A DNA stretch of 64,000 nt. It comes from Stutzerimonas stutzeri (GTDB lineage: Bacteria > Pseudomonadota > Gammaproteobacteria > Pseudomonadales > Pseudomonadaceae). The DNA lies in NCBI RefSeq assembly GCF_000590475.1, contig NZ_CP007441.1, forward strand, positions 1,362,091 through 1,426,090, read 5' to 3'. Under the pieces are notes generated by a model. It ran no database searches. It worked only from the letters and a program-made list of their open reading frames with translations, and was not told where the DNA came from. This document shows positions 1 through 8,103 of this stretch, piece after piece (position 1 is the first letter of the stretch; each line of letters starts with the position of its first letter). The position numbers were made by a program, and so were the translations under genes.

Positions 1-300
1 GGCGGCCTGCGCCTGCGCGCCAAGCGAGTGATGAGCCTGGAGGAGGCGCGTACCGGGCTGGCTGAGAGCTTGCGGGTGAAGGTCGCCAGCGATGCGCTCA
101 AGGGTGATCGAGTACGCTGGCTGGCCGATGTTTGCGGGCGTCACCGCGGCGCCTGTCCGATCACGCTGGAGTACACCGGTAGCGACGCGCGGGCGCTTTT
201 GCAGTTTGGCGAAACCTGGCGGATCGATCCGGCCGACAACTTGATTCAGGCATTGCGTGACCAGTTCGGGCGCGACAACGTCTTTCTGCAATACCGATAG
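1..300 (+). CDS. dnaE: DNA polymerase III alpha subunit, C-terminal end (partial)
   Basis: This is the last 99 residues of the replicative DNA polymerase catalytic subunit, open at the left edge of the window. The frame is open from base 1 and stops at 300. The sequence (start GGLRLRAKRVMSLEEAR, end GRDNVFLQYR) resembles the far C-terminal region of gammaproteobacterial DnaE, after the OB fold, which contributes to tau binding. The identity is supported by accA following 189 bases later, the usual dnaE-accA order in Pseudomonas. The catalytic palm and PHP domains lie outside the window, so integrity of the gene cannot be judged. Confidence 0.9.
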   Translation, partial: GGLRLRAKRVMSLEEARTGLAESLRVKVASDALKGDRVRWLADVCGRHRGACPITLEYTGSDARALLQFGETWRIDPADNLIQALRDQFGRDNVFLQYR

Positions 301-488
301 CGGGACGTAGCGGATCTGCGCGCCAATTCTGGTGCGCGACCCGAATGATGTCCCTAACCGGCTCGATCCTGGATCGGGTCATGATTGCGAACATTTTGTT
401 CGACCTGAATGCGTCCGTCCCGTAAGGTAGGGCGCAAAAAACGGAACAGCCTCCCGGCCGCCTGGCCGTCGACGCATGACGGATGCCT

Positions 489-1439
489 ATGAACCCGAAT
501 TTTCTCGATTTCGAACAGCCGATCGCCGACCTGCAAGCCAAGATCGAAGAATTGCGCCTGGTTGGTAACGACAACTCGCTGAATATCGGCGATGAAATTG
601 CCCGCCTGCAAGACAAGAGTGAGTCGCTCACCGAGAGCATCTTCGGCAATCTCACCAGCTGGCAGATTGCCCGCTTGGCTCGCCACCCGCAGCGTCCCTA
701 CACACTCGATTACATCAGCCATCTCTTTACCGAATTCGAAGAGCTGCATGGCGATCGCCACTTCTCCGATGACGCTGCTATCGTTGGCGGTACGGCGCGC
801 CTGAACGGTGAGCCGGTCATGATCATCGGTCACCAGAAAGGCCGTGAGGTCCGGGAGAAGGTGCGCCGCAACTTCGGCATGCCGCGTCCGGAAGGCTATC
901 GTAAAGCCTGCCGTCTGATGGAAATGGCCGAGCGCTTCAAGATGCCGATCCTGACCTTTATCGATACCCCGGGTGCCTATCCTGGCATCGATGCTGAAGA
1001 GCGCAACCAGAGCGAGGCGATTGCCTGGAACCTGCGGGTCATGGCACGTCTGAAAACACCGATCATTGCCACGGTAATCGGTGAGGGCGGTTCGGGCGGT
1101 GCGTTGGCAATCGGTGTCTGCGATCAGCTGAATATGCTGCAGTATTCCACCTACGCGGTAATCTCGCCCGAAGGCTGTGCCTCGATTCTCTGGCGTACCG
1201 CGGACAAGGCGCCGGAAGCGGCCGAGGCCATGGGTGTCACTGCCGAGCGTCTGAAAGACCTGGGAATCGTCGACAAAGTGATCTCCGAGCCGTTGGGCGG
1301 CGCCCATCGGAATCCGGCTTCGACAGCTGCATCCTTGCGCGAAGAGCTGACCGCTCAGCTCGAAATGCTCAAGGGGCTCGACACCGAAGCGTTGCTTACC
1401 CGTCGCTACGAGCGTCTGATGAGCTACGGTATCGCCTGA
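489..1439 (+). CDS. accA: Acetyl-CoA carboxylase carboxyltransferase subunit alpha
   Basis: AccA is half of the carboxyltransferase (AccA2D2) that moves CO2 from carboxybiotin to acetyl-CoA, giving malonyl-CoA for fatty-acid synthesis in the cytoplasm. The 316-residue length matches the family. The N-terminus MNPNFLDFEQPIADL is the Pseudomonas one, so the ATG at 489 is preferred over the in-frame ATG two codons earlier at 483. The glycine-rich GEGGSGGALAIG near residues 197-208 is the CoA-site/oxyanion segment typical of carboxyltransferases. A Rho-independent terminator follows 24 bases after the stop, so the gene ends a transcription unit that probably starts upstream with dnaE. Confidence 0.98.
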   Translation: MNPNFLDFEQPIADLQAKIEELRLVGNDNSLNIGDEIARLQDKSESLTESIFGNLTSWQIARLARHPQRPYTLDYISHLFTEFEELHGDRHFSDDAAIVGGTARLNGEPVMIIGHQKGREVREKVRRNFGMPRPEGYRKACRLMEMAERFKMPILTFIDTPGAYPGIDAEERNQSEAIAWNLRVMARLKTPIIATVIGEGGSGGALAIGVCDQLNMLQYSTYAVISPEGCASILWRTADKAPEAAEAMGVTAERLKDLGIVDKVISEPLGGAHRNPASTAASLREELTAQLEMLKGLDTEALLTRRYERLMSYGIA

Positions 1440-1462
1440 CTTTTACCTCGGGTTGCTAAAAG

Positions 1463-1486
1463 CGGCGGGCTATCCCGCCGTTTTTT
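1463..1486 (+). terminator. Rho-independent terminator after accA
   Basis: A perfect 7-bp stem, CGGCGGG/CCCGCCG (1463-1469 with 1474-1480), has a CTAT loop and is followed directly by six T. It separates accA from tilS. Confidence 0.9.
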
Positions 1487-1611
1487 ATGCCTGCTGCAAA
1501 AGCCAATGACGCAAGCGTCCCTGGGGCTCGCCTGCTGCGCCTGGTCTTTCCGGTTTATGCTGGCCGCTATTCGTATGTCCCTGTGTTCCTGTGTTTGCAG
1601 AGCTGCTACCC

Positions 1612-2934
1612 ATGTCTCTCGAGTCCCGCCTGCTTGATGCCCTGCAACCCTGGCGTGCCGCGCCTCGTTGGCACGTGGCGTTTTCTGGCGGGCTCGACTC
1701 AAGCGTACTGCTGCATATGTTGGCGCGCTTATCGGCTCGCGAGCGACTGCCACCGATAAGCGCGATCCATATTCACCATGGGCTGCAGTCGGTTGCTGAT
1801 GGCTGGCCGGCGCATTGTCGATCGTTCTGCAAAGCGCTGGGCTTGGAGCTCCAGGTCGTACCCGTTCGGGTCGAGCCCGGCACAAGCCTAGAGCGCGCAG
1901 CCCGAGAGGCGCGCTATGCCGCGCTCGGCGAACAGGTGCGCACTGCCGAGGTGCTGTTCACTGCCCAGCATCGAGACGATCAGGCCGAAACATTGCTTTT
2001 TCGTCTGCTGCGCGGCGCGGGCGTGCGGGGGCTTGCCGGCATGCCCGCCGCACGAGTGCTGGGCGGCGGTTGGCTGGTGCGGCCACTGCTGAACGCCAGA
2101 CGTGCTGAGCTCGAAGCCTATGCGCAAGCGCACGGGCTGGTCTGGATCGATGATCCGAGCAATCAATGCACCGATCACGCGCGCAACTACCTTCGTCATG
2201 AGGTCATGCCGCTGCTGCAGCGTCGCTGGCCGGGCGTGTCGGGCAGCATGGCGCGCGCGGCCGGGCATCTCGCCGAGGCGCAGCACTTGCTGAACGAACT
2301 GGCCGAGATCGATCTTCACCAAGCTCGGCCGAACGGGCGTCATCCATGGCTGGCAATACCGAATCTCTCCCTGTCTGCACTGACGAAGCTCAGTCCGGCC
2401 CGCCAGCGCAATGCGCTACGGCATTGGCTGGTGGGGCGGACGACGCTTCCCGATAGCGATCATTGGGTCGGCTGGGACGCGTTGCGCGACGCCGCAGTGG
2501 ATGCCGCGCCGGTCTGGCGGTTGGCCGCAGGCGAAATGCATAGGGGAGACGGACGCATCTGGTGGCTTTCCGGGCCCTGGCTGGTGGCGCCGACCGAGCC
2601 GGTCCACTGGCTGCGGCCTGATACCGCTCTCCAACTGCCAAGCAATGGCAGCCTGCGCCTGGCAGGCCACCACGACAGCAAGGGCTCGCTACAGGTACGT
2701 TACCGCCAGGGCGGTGAGTCGCTGAACGTGCCCGCGCGAGGGCGGCGTGACCTCAAGCGATTGCTCAACGAGGCCGGAGTGCCGGGTTTCGTTCGCCCGC
2801 GCCTGCCATTGCTCTACCGCGGTGACGAGCTGGTTGCCGTGGCGAATCTGCCGCAGTTGAATGCCCAGGCGCTGTCACTGATCTGGACGCCGCCGACCGA
2901 CGTCAGGTTTGAGCTGATGGGGTCTTTCGAGTAG
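1612..2934 (+). CDS. tilS: tRNA(Ile)-lysidine synthetase
   Basis: TilS attaches lysine to C34 of the CAU-anticodon tRNA-Ile using ATP, so that it reads AUA codons; it is normally essential. The PP-loop ATPase signature SGGLDSSVLL lies at about residues 26-35, and the C-terminal TilS domain (RRDLKRLLNEAGVPGFVRPRL) at about 375-400. The 440-residue length is normal. I start at the ATG of MSLESRLLDAL, which fits Pseudomonas homologues; an in-frame GTG seven codons upstream at 1591 is less likely. The upstream ribosome-binding site is weak. The gene sits between accA and pyrG as in other Pseudomonas. Confidence 0.95.
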   Translation: MSLESRLLDALQPWRAAPRWHVAFSGGLDSSVLLHMLARLSARERLPPISAIHIHHGLQSVADGWPAHCRSFCKALGLELQVVPVRVEPGTSLERAAREARYAALGEQVRTAEVLFTAQHRDDQAETLLFRLLRGAGVRGLAGMPAARVLGGGWLVRPLLNARRAELEAYAQAHGLVWIDDPSNQCTDHARNYLRHEVMPLLQRRWPGVSGSMARAAGHLAEAQHLLNELAEIDLHQARPNGRHPWLAIPNLSLSALTKLSPARQRNALRHWLVGRTTLPDSDHWVGWDALRDAAVDAAPVWRLAAGEMHRGDGRIWWLSGPWLVAPTEPVHWLRPDTALQLPSNGSLRLAGHHDSKGSLQVRYRQGGESLNVPARGRRDLKRLLNEAGVPGFVRPRLPLLYRGDELVAVANLPQLNAQALSLIWTPPTDVRFELMGSFE

Positions 2935-3075
2935 ACTACGCTCCCGTCCCAATACAGCTTTCTGCGGCTTTCTTCGAAAACCGTAGCAGTTGCGCTATTG
3001 CCGCCCCAGGCGCAGTGGCACCTTCGCTTTTCCCCGGCGGCGCTGACCGCTTAACGCAGACTTCTAGGGTTTTTC

Positions 3076-4707
3076 ATGACGCGCTACATCTTCGTCACGG
3101 GTGGTGTTGTTTCTTCATTGGGGAAAGGCATCGCCTCGGCTTCATTGGCGGCCATCCTGGAGGCGCGGGGCCTGAAGGTCACGATGCTCAAGCTGGACCC
3201 TTACATCAACGTCGATCCGGGCACCATGAGCCCGTTTCAGCACGGTGAAGTGTTCGTTACCCACGACGGCGCTGAGACCGATCTGGACTTGGGTCACTAT
3301 GAGCGGTTCATCCGCACGACCATGACCCAGAACAACAATTTCACCACCGGCCGTGTTTACGAAGACGTGCTGCGTCGCGAGCGCCGCGGTGATTACTTGG
3401 GCGCGACCATCCAGGTCATCCCGCACATCACTGACGAGATCAAACGCCGGATCATCAAGGGCGCTGGTGATGCTGATGTCGCGCTGGTGGAAGTTGGCGG
3501 TACCGTTGGCGATATCGAGTCGCAACCTTTCCTCGAGGCGATCCGCCAGCTTCGTGTCGAAGTCGGTGCCAAGCGCGCCATGCTGATGCACCTGACGCTG
3601 GTGCCGTACATCGCCACCGCTGGCGAGACCAAGACCAAGCCGACTCAGCACTCGGTCAAGGAGCTGCGCTCCATTGGCCTGCAGCCTGACGTGCTGGTCT
3701 GCCGCTCCGACCATCCTATCGATGTGTCCTCGCGCCGCAAGATCGCGTTGTTCACTAACGTCGAAGAGCGCGCGGTGATCAGCCTGGAAGATGTCGACAC
3801 CATCTATAAGATCCCAGGTGTTCTGCATGCGCAGGGTCTGGACGATTTCGTCGTCGAGCGCTTCGGCCTGGAATGCGGCGGCGCTGACCTCTCCGAATGG
3901 GACCGCGTAGTAGACGCGAAGCTGAATCCTGAAAGAGAAGTCACCATCGCCATGGTCGGCAAATACATGGAACTTCTGGATGCTTACAAATCTCTGATCG
4001 AGGCGATGAGCCACGCCGGGATCCAGAGCCGTACCAAAGTGAACCTTCGTTACATCGACTCCGAAGATATCGAAAACCAGGGCACCGGTCTGTTGGAAGG
4101 CATGGATGCGATTCTGGTTCCGGGCGGTTTCGGCTTGCGCGGCGTCGAAGGCAAGATTGCCACGGTCAAATACGCGCGCGAGAACAAGATTCCTTATCTC
4201 GGCATCTGCCTCGGCATGCAGGTGGCGGTAATCGAGTTCGCCCGTGACGTGCTCGGCTGGACCGACGCCAACTCGACCGAGTTCGACAAGGACAGCGGTC
4301 ATCCCGTTGTCGGTCTGATCACCGAGTGGGCGGATGCTACCGGCACTGTGGAGACCCGTACCGATGCTTCCGACTTGGGCGGTACCATGCGTCTGGGTGC
4401 GCAGGAGTGCGGCCTTGAGGCGGGCTCCAATGTCTTTGCTTGCTATGGCAAGGAGCGCATCGTCGAGCGCCACCGCCATCGCTATGAAGTGAACAACAAT
4501 CTGTTGCCACAGCTGCAGGCAGCCGGCTTGAAAATCACTGGTCGCTCGGGCGACGGTGCACTGGTCGAAGTAGTCGAAGCACCTGATCATCCATGGTTCG
4601 TGGCCTGCCAGTTCCACCCGGAATTCACTTCCACACCACGCGACGGCCATCCGCTGTTCAGTGGTTTCGTCAAGGCAGCGCTGGATCACAAGGCGGGCAA
4701 GGCATGA
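3076..4707 (+). CDS. pyrG: CTP synthase
   Basis: PyrG converts UTP to CTP with ATP and glutamine-derived ammonia, the last step of pyrimidine nucleotide synthesis. The protein has 543 residues. The N-terminal synthetase half begins RYIFVTGGVVSSLGKGIASA, the P-loop region, and contains LDPYINVDPGTM. The C-terminal class I glutaminase half carries the nucleophile Cys378 in GICLGMQ and the His-Glu pair in QFHPEF near the end. Its stop codon overlaps the kdsA start (ATGA at 4704-4707), indicating translational coupling. About 140 non-coding bases separate it from tilS; no attenuator structure stood out there. Confidence 0.99.
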   Translation: MTRYIFVTGGVVSSLGKGIASASLAAILEARGLKVTMLKLDPYINVDPGTMSPFQHGEVFVTHDGAETDLDLGHYERFIRTTMTQNNNFTTGRVYEDVLRRERRGDYLGATIQVIPHITDEIKRRIIKGAGDADVALVEVGGTVGDIESQPFLEAIRQLRVEVGAKRAMLMHLTLVPYIATAGETKTKPTQHSVKELRSIGLQPDVLVCRSDHPIDVSSRRKIALFTNVEERAVISLEDVDTIYKIPGVLHAQGLDDFVVERFGLECGGADLSEWDRVVDAKLNPEREVTIAMVGKYMELLDAYKSLIEAMSHAGIQSRTKVNLRYIDSEDIENQGTGLLEGMDAILVPGGFGLRGVEGKIATVKYARENKIPYLGICLGMQVAVIEFARDVLGWTDANSTEFDKDSGHPVVGLITEWADATGTVETRTDASDLGGTMRLGAQECGLEAGSNVFACYGKERIVERHRHRYEVNNNLLPQLQAAGLKITGRSGDGALVEVVEAPDHPWFVACQFHPEFTSTPRDGHPLFSGFVKAALDHKAGKA

Positions 4708-5549
4708 GCCAGAAGACCATCCGCGTCGGCAATATCGAAATTGCCAACGACAAGCCGTTCGTGCTGTTCGGTGGCATGAACGTGCTGGAGTCCCGCGACC
4801 TCGCGCTGCAGATTTGCGAAACCTATGTGAAGGTCACTGAGAAGCTCGGTATTCCTTATATTTTCAAGGCCAGTTTCGACAAGGCCAATCGCTCGTCCAT
4901 CAACTCCTTCCGTGGCCCGGGCCTGGAAGAGGGCCTGCGCATCTTTGAAGAAGTGAAGAAAGCCTTTGGCGTGCCGGTGATCACTGATGTGCACGAGCCC
5001 CATCAGGCACAGCCGGTGGCCGAGGTCTGCGACATCATCCAGTTGCCGGCCTTCCTCTCGCGCCAGACCGACTTGGTAGTTGCAATGGCCAAAACAGGTG
5101 CGGTGATCAACATCAAGAAAGCCCAGTTTCTCGCGCCGCAGGAAATGAAGCACATTCTTACCAAGTGCGAAGAAGCCGGTAACGATCAGTTGATTCTCTG
5201 CGAGCGCGGCTCGTCGTTTGGCTACAACAACCTGGTGGTCGACATGCTCGGTTTCGACATCATGAAGCGGATGCAATATCCGGTGATCTTCGATGTCACA
5301 CATGCGCTGCAGATGCCGGGAGGCCGCGCCGATTCTGCCGGAGGCCGTCGTGCGCAAGTCACCGATCTGGCCAAGGCCGGCCTTAGCCAGGGGCTTGCCG
5401 GTTTGTTCCTCGAGGCGCACCCGGATCCTGAGAATGCCAAGTGTGATGGTCCCTGCGCCCTGCGTCTGGATAAGCTCGAACCGTTCCTCACCCAGCTCAA
5501 GCAGCTGGATGACCTGATCAAGAATTTTTCGCCAATCGAAACTGCTTGA
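4704..5549 (+). CDS. kdsA: 3-deoxy-8-phosphooctulonate (KDO-8-P) synthase
   Basis: KdsA condenses phosphoenolpyruvate with arabinose 5-phosphate to give KDO-8-phosphate, the committed step to the KDO of lipopolysaccharide inner core. The product is 281 residues, normal for the family. Recognisable segments are FKASFDKANRSS (PEP/A5P site), TDVHEPHQ, DIIQLPAFLSRQTDL and the C-terminal LFLEAHPDPE. The ATG overlaps the pyrG stop by four bases. Only 33 bases separate it from eno, so pyrG-kdsA-eno is probably one operon, the standard arrangement in gammaproteobacteria. Confidence 0.98.
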   Translation: MSQKTIRVGNIEIANDKPFVLFGGMNVLESRDLALQICETYVKVTEKLGIPYIFKASFDKANRSSINSFRGPGLEEGLRIFEEVKKAFGVPVITDVHEPHQAQPVAEVCDIIQLPAFLSRQTDLVVAMAKTGAVINIKKAQFLAPQEMKHILTKCEEAGNDQLILCERGSSFGYNNLVVDMLGFDIMKRMQYPVIFDVTHALQMPGGRADSAGGRRAQVTDLAKAGLSQGLAGLFLEAHPDPENAKCDGPCALRLDKLEPFLTQLKQLDDLIKNFSPIETA

Positions 5550-5582
5550 AGCCTTGAAGCTATCTACGGAGTGTTAATAAAA

Positions 5583-6872
5583 ATGGCAAAGATCGTCGAC
5601 ATCAAAGGGCGTGAGGTTCTCGACTCCCGCGGTAATCCCACCGTGGAAGCGGACGTTATCCTGGATAACGGCATCATCGGCAGCGCCTGTGCGCCGTCGG
5701 GTGCATCCACCGGTTCCCGCGAGGCGCTGGAGCTGCGCGATGGCGACAAGAGCCGTTACATGGGCAAGGGTGTGCTGAAAGCGGTCAGCAACATCAACGG
5801 CCCTATCCGTGATCTGCTGCTGGGCAAGGATCCTTTGGATCAGAAGGCACTGGACCGCGCAATGATCGAGCTGGACGGTACCGAGAACAAGGCATCGCTG
5901 GGCGCCAATGCGATCCTCGCCGTGTCGCTGGCCGCCGCCAAAGCTGCTGCCCAGGATCAGGACCTGCCGCTGTACGCACACATCGCCAACCTCAATGGCA
6001 CGCCTGGTCAATACTCCATGCCGGTGCCAATGATGAACATCATCAACGGCGGCGAGCATGCCGACAACAACGTCGACATCCAGGAATTCATGGTGCAGCC
6101 GGTCGGCGCCAAGACCTTTGCCGATGCGCTGCGCATGGGCGCAGAGATCTTCCATCACCTGAAAGCCGTACTCAAAGCGCGCGGCCTGAGCACCTCGGTC
6201 GGTGACGAGGGCGGTTTCGCCCCGAACCTCGCATCCAACGAAGACGCTTTGGCGGCAATTGCCGAAGCTGTGGCCAACGCCGGCTACACGCTCGGTGATG
6301 ACGTCACCCTGGCCCTCGACTGCGCCTCCAGCGAGTTCTTCAAGAATGGCAAATATGACCTGGCCGGCGAAGGCAAAGTCTTCGATGCTGCCGGTTTCGC
6401 CGACTACCTGGCTGGTTTGTCCGAGCGCTATCCGATCATCTCCATCGAAGACGGCATGGATGAGTCCGACTGGGACGGCTGGAAGGTTCTGACGGACAAG
6501 ATCGGTAAGAAGGTCCAGCTGGTTGGCGACGATCTATTCGTGACCAACACCAAGATCCTCAAGGAAGGCATCGAGAAGGGCATCGGTAACTCGATCCTGA
6601 TCAAGTTCAACCAGATCGGCTCGCTGACCGAAACGCTGGAAGCCATCCAGATGGCCAAAGCGGCCGGTTACACCGCGGTGATCTCGCATCGCTCCGGCGA
6701 GACCGAAGACAGCACCATTGCCGACCTGGCCGTAGGGACTGCCGCCGGCCAGATCAAGACCGGTTCGCTGTGCCGTTCCGATCGCGTCTCCAAGTACAAC
6801 CAGCTGCTGCGTATCGAAGAGCAGCTCGGCGGAAAAGCAGCCTACAAAGGTCGTGCCGAGTTTCGCGCCTGA
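5583..6872 (+). CDS. eno: Enolase (phosphopyruvate hydratase)
   Basis: Enolase interconverts 2-phosphoglycerate and phosphoenolpyruvate and is also a component of the RNA degradosome in proteobacteria. The 429-residue protein starts MAKIVDIKGREVLDSRGNPT. An ATG four codons upstream (5571) has no advantage over 5583. Catalytic signatures are present: SVGDEGGFAPN with the acid Glu near residue 209, Lys near 341 in LIKFNQIGS, and SHRSGETED near 369-377. A terminator lies 15 bases after the stop, closing the pyrG-kdsA-eno unit. Confidence 0.99.
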   Translation: MAKIVDIKGREVLDSRGNPTVEADVILDNGIIGSACAPSGASTGSREALELRDGDKSRYMGKGVLKAVSNINGPIRDLLLGKDPLDQKALDRAMIELDGTENKASLGANAILAVSLAAAKAAAQDQDLPLYAHIANLNGTPGQYSMPVPMMNIINGGEHADNNVDIQEFMVQPVGAKTFADALRMGAEIFHHLKAVLKARGLSTSVGDEGGFAPNLASNEDALAAIAEAVANAGYTLGDDVTLALDCASSEFFKNGKYDLAGEGKVFDAAGFADYLAGLSERYPIISIEDGMDESDWDGWKVLTDKIGKKVQLVGDDLFVTNTKILKEGIEKGIGNSILIKFNQIGSLTETLEAIQMAKAAGYTAVISHRSGETEDSTIADLAVGTAAGQIKTGSLCRSDRVSKYNQLLRIEEQLGGKAAYKGRAEFRA

Positions 6873-6887
6873 ACCCAGGCATGCTAG

Positions 6888-6915
6888 AAAGGGCGGCGTT
6901 AGTCGCCCTTTTTTT
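6888..6915 (+). terminator. Rho-independent terminator after eno
   Basis: An 8-bp perfect stem AAAGGGCG/CGCCCTTT (6888-6895 with 6904-6911) runs into a T-rich tail of total length nine T. Confidence 0.9.
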
Positions 6916-7057
6916 GTGGATAGGGGGCAGCGCTGCTAAGGTCGTACGTCAAACGGCGCTTGCGGATCGCTCGCTCAGCAAAGGAAGGCCAAGCATGTCT
7001 TTGACCGCTGCCCATACACCGTTACTGGAAATCAATCGAATTCGTTCCATGCCGTCC

Positions 7058-7336
7058 ATGCGCAGTCCCCACTGGTTGTTCGTTGTACTGATCCTGATGC
7101 TGGGCGGTCTGCAGTATCGTCTTTGGGTGGGCGAGGGCAGCCTTGCTCAGGTCAGTGGGCTGAACAAGCAGATCGCCGAACAGCAGGGCGAGAATCAGCG
7201 CCTTCTCGACCGCAACCGCATTCTCGAAGCCGAGGTAGTAGAGCTCAAGCAGGGCATGGAAACCGTCGAGGAGCGTGCGCGCCACGAACTTGGCATGGTC
7301 AAAGAGGGCGAAACTCTCTACCAGCTCACCGAGTGA
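7058..7336 (+). CDS. ftsB: Cell division protein FtsB
   Basis: FtsB is a small bitopic inner-membrane protein that joins FtsL and FtsQ in the divisome and helps activate FtsWI. From this start it has 92 residues: a single membrane helix at about 5-22 (WLFVVLILMLGGLQY), a periplasmic coiled coil at about 30-75, and the conserved tail VEERARHELGMVKEGETLY. I chose MRSPHWLF because Pseudomonas FtsB proteins begin there. An in-frame ATG at 6995, 21 codons upstream, has a textbook ribosome-binding site (GGAAGG, six bases before), whereas 7058 has none visible, so the start is uncertain. It is followed after 8 bases by ispD. Confidence 0.9.
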   Translation: MRSPHWLFVVLILMLGGLQYRLWVGEGSLAQVSGLNKQIAEQQGENQRLLDRNRILEAEVVELKQGMETVEERARHELGMVKEGETLYQLTE

Positions 7337-7344
7337 AAGCGGCC

Positions 7345-8037
7345 ATGCTTCCGTCTTTCTGGGTTGTCATCCCGGCTGCCGGTGTTGGCAGCCGCATGCG
7401 GGCCGATCGGCCCAAACAGTACCTGCCGCTGGCCGGCAAGACGATCATCGAACATACCATTGAATGCTTTCTCGATCATCCCCGGTTGCTGGGGGTGGTC
7501 GTCAGTCTGGCGACTGCAGATCCATACTGGCCACGGCTGGAATGTGCCAGTGATTCGCGTATTCAACGTGCCGACGGCGGAGCCGAGCGTGCCGAGTCGG
7601 TACTTTCGGGGTTGCGTCGTGTAGCGGAATTGGGCGCACGAGACGAACAATGGGTCCTGGTCCATGATGCGGCGCGTCCCAACCTGGCGCGTGAGGATCT
7701 CGACAGATTGCTCGCTGAATTGGCGAATGATCCAGTCGGCGGTCTGCTCGCTGTACCGGCGCGCGATACGCTAAAACGGGCAGGCGACGACGGACGCGTC
7801 CAGGAAACCATCGATCGCAGCGTTGTCTGGCAGGCATTCACGCCACAGATGTTTCGCCTCGGGGCGCTGCGTGATGCGCTCGCCGGGGCGCTCGAAGCTG
7901 GCGCGCCGGTCACCGACGAGGCCTCGGCACTGGAATGGGCGGGGCTTAGTCCGAAGCTGATCGAGGGGCGTGCGGATAATCTCAAGGTCACTCGTCCGGA
8001 AGATCTGCACGGGTTGGAACAGCGCTGGCAATCTTGA
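7345..8037 (+). CDS. ispD: 2-C-methyl-D-erythritol 4-phosphate cytidylyltransferase
   Basis: IspD transfers CMP from CTP to methylerythritol phosphate in the MEP pathway to isoprenoids. The product is 230 residues. The N-terminal nucleotide-binding signature PAAGVGSRMRADRPKQYL sits at about residues 8-25, followed by VHDAARPN and the C-terminal TDEASALEWAG. It follows ftsB by 8 bases. The partner ispF lies 6.6 kb downstream rather than adjacent, which is normal for Pseudomonas. An in-frame GTG at 7333 would overlap the ftsB end; the ATG at 7345 is preferred. A strong hairpin spans the stop codon. Confidence 0.97.
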   Translation: MLPSFWVVIPAAGVGSRMRADRPKQYLPLAGKTIIEHTIECFLDHPRLLGVVVSLATADPYWPRLECASDSRIQRADGGAERAESVLSGLRRVAELGARDEQWVLVHDAARPNLAREDLDRLLAELANDPVGGLLAVPARDTLKRAGDDGRVQETIDRSVVWQAFTPQMFRLGALRDALAGALEAGAPVTDEASALEWAGLSPKLIEGRADNLKVTRPEDLHGLEQRWQS

Positions 8038-8052
8038 TGGCCAGCGCTGTTC
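8017..8052 (+). terminator. Strong hairpin across the ispD stop codon, possible terminator
   Basis: A perfect 13-bp inverted repeat, GAACAGCGCTGGC (8017-8029) and GCCAGCGCTGTTC (8040-8052), has a 10-base loop that contains the ispD stop. There is no T run, so this is either a weak or Rho-assisted terminator between convergent genes or an mRNA 3'-end stabilising hairpin. The structure is certain; the function is inferred. Confidence 0.5.
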
Positions 8053-8103
8053 TGTCCGGCGAGAGTCCGTCTCCTCCCGCCGTCTCAGGGGCCGGTTGCT
8101 CGG

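Noticed and set aside
354..1307. 317-codon minus-strand open frame
   Set aside because: Antisense to accA, without ribosome-binding site or recognisable domain.
3142..4689. 515-codon open frame on the minus strand
   Set aside because: It is the antisense shadow of pyrG in GC-rich DNA; the translation has no family resemblance and pyrG is certain.
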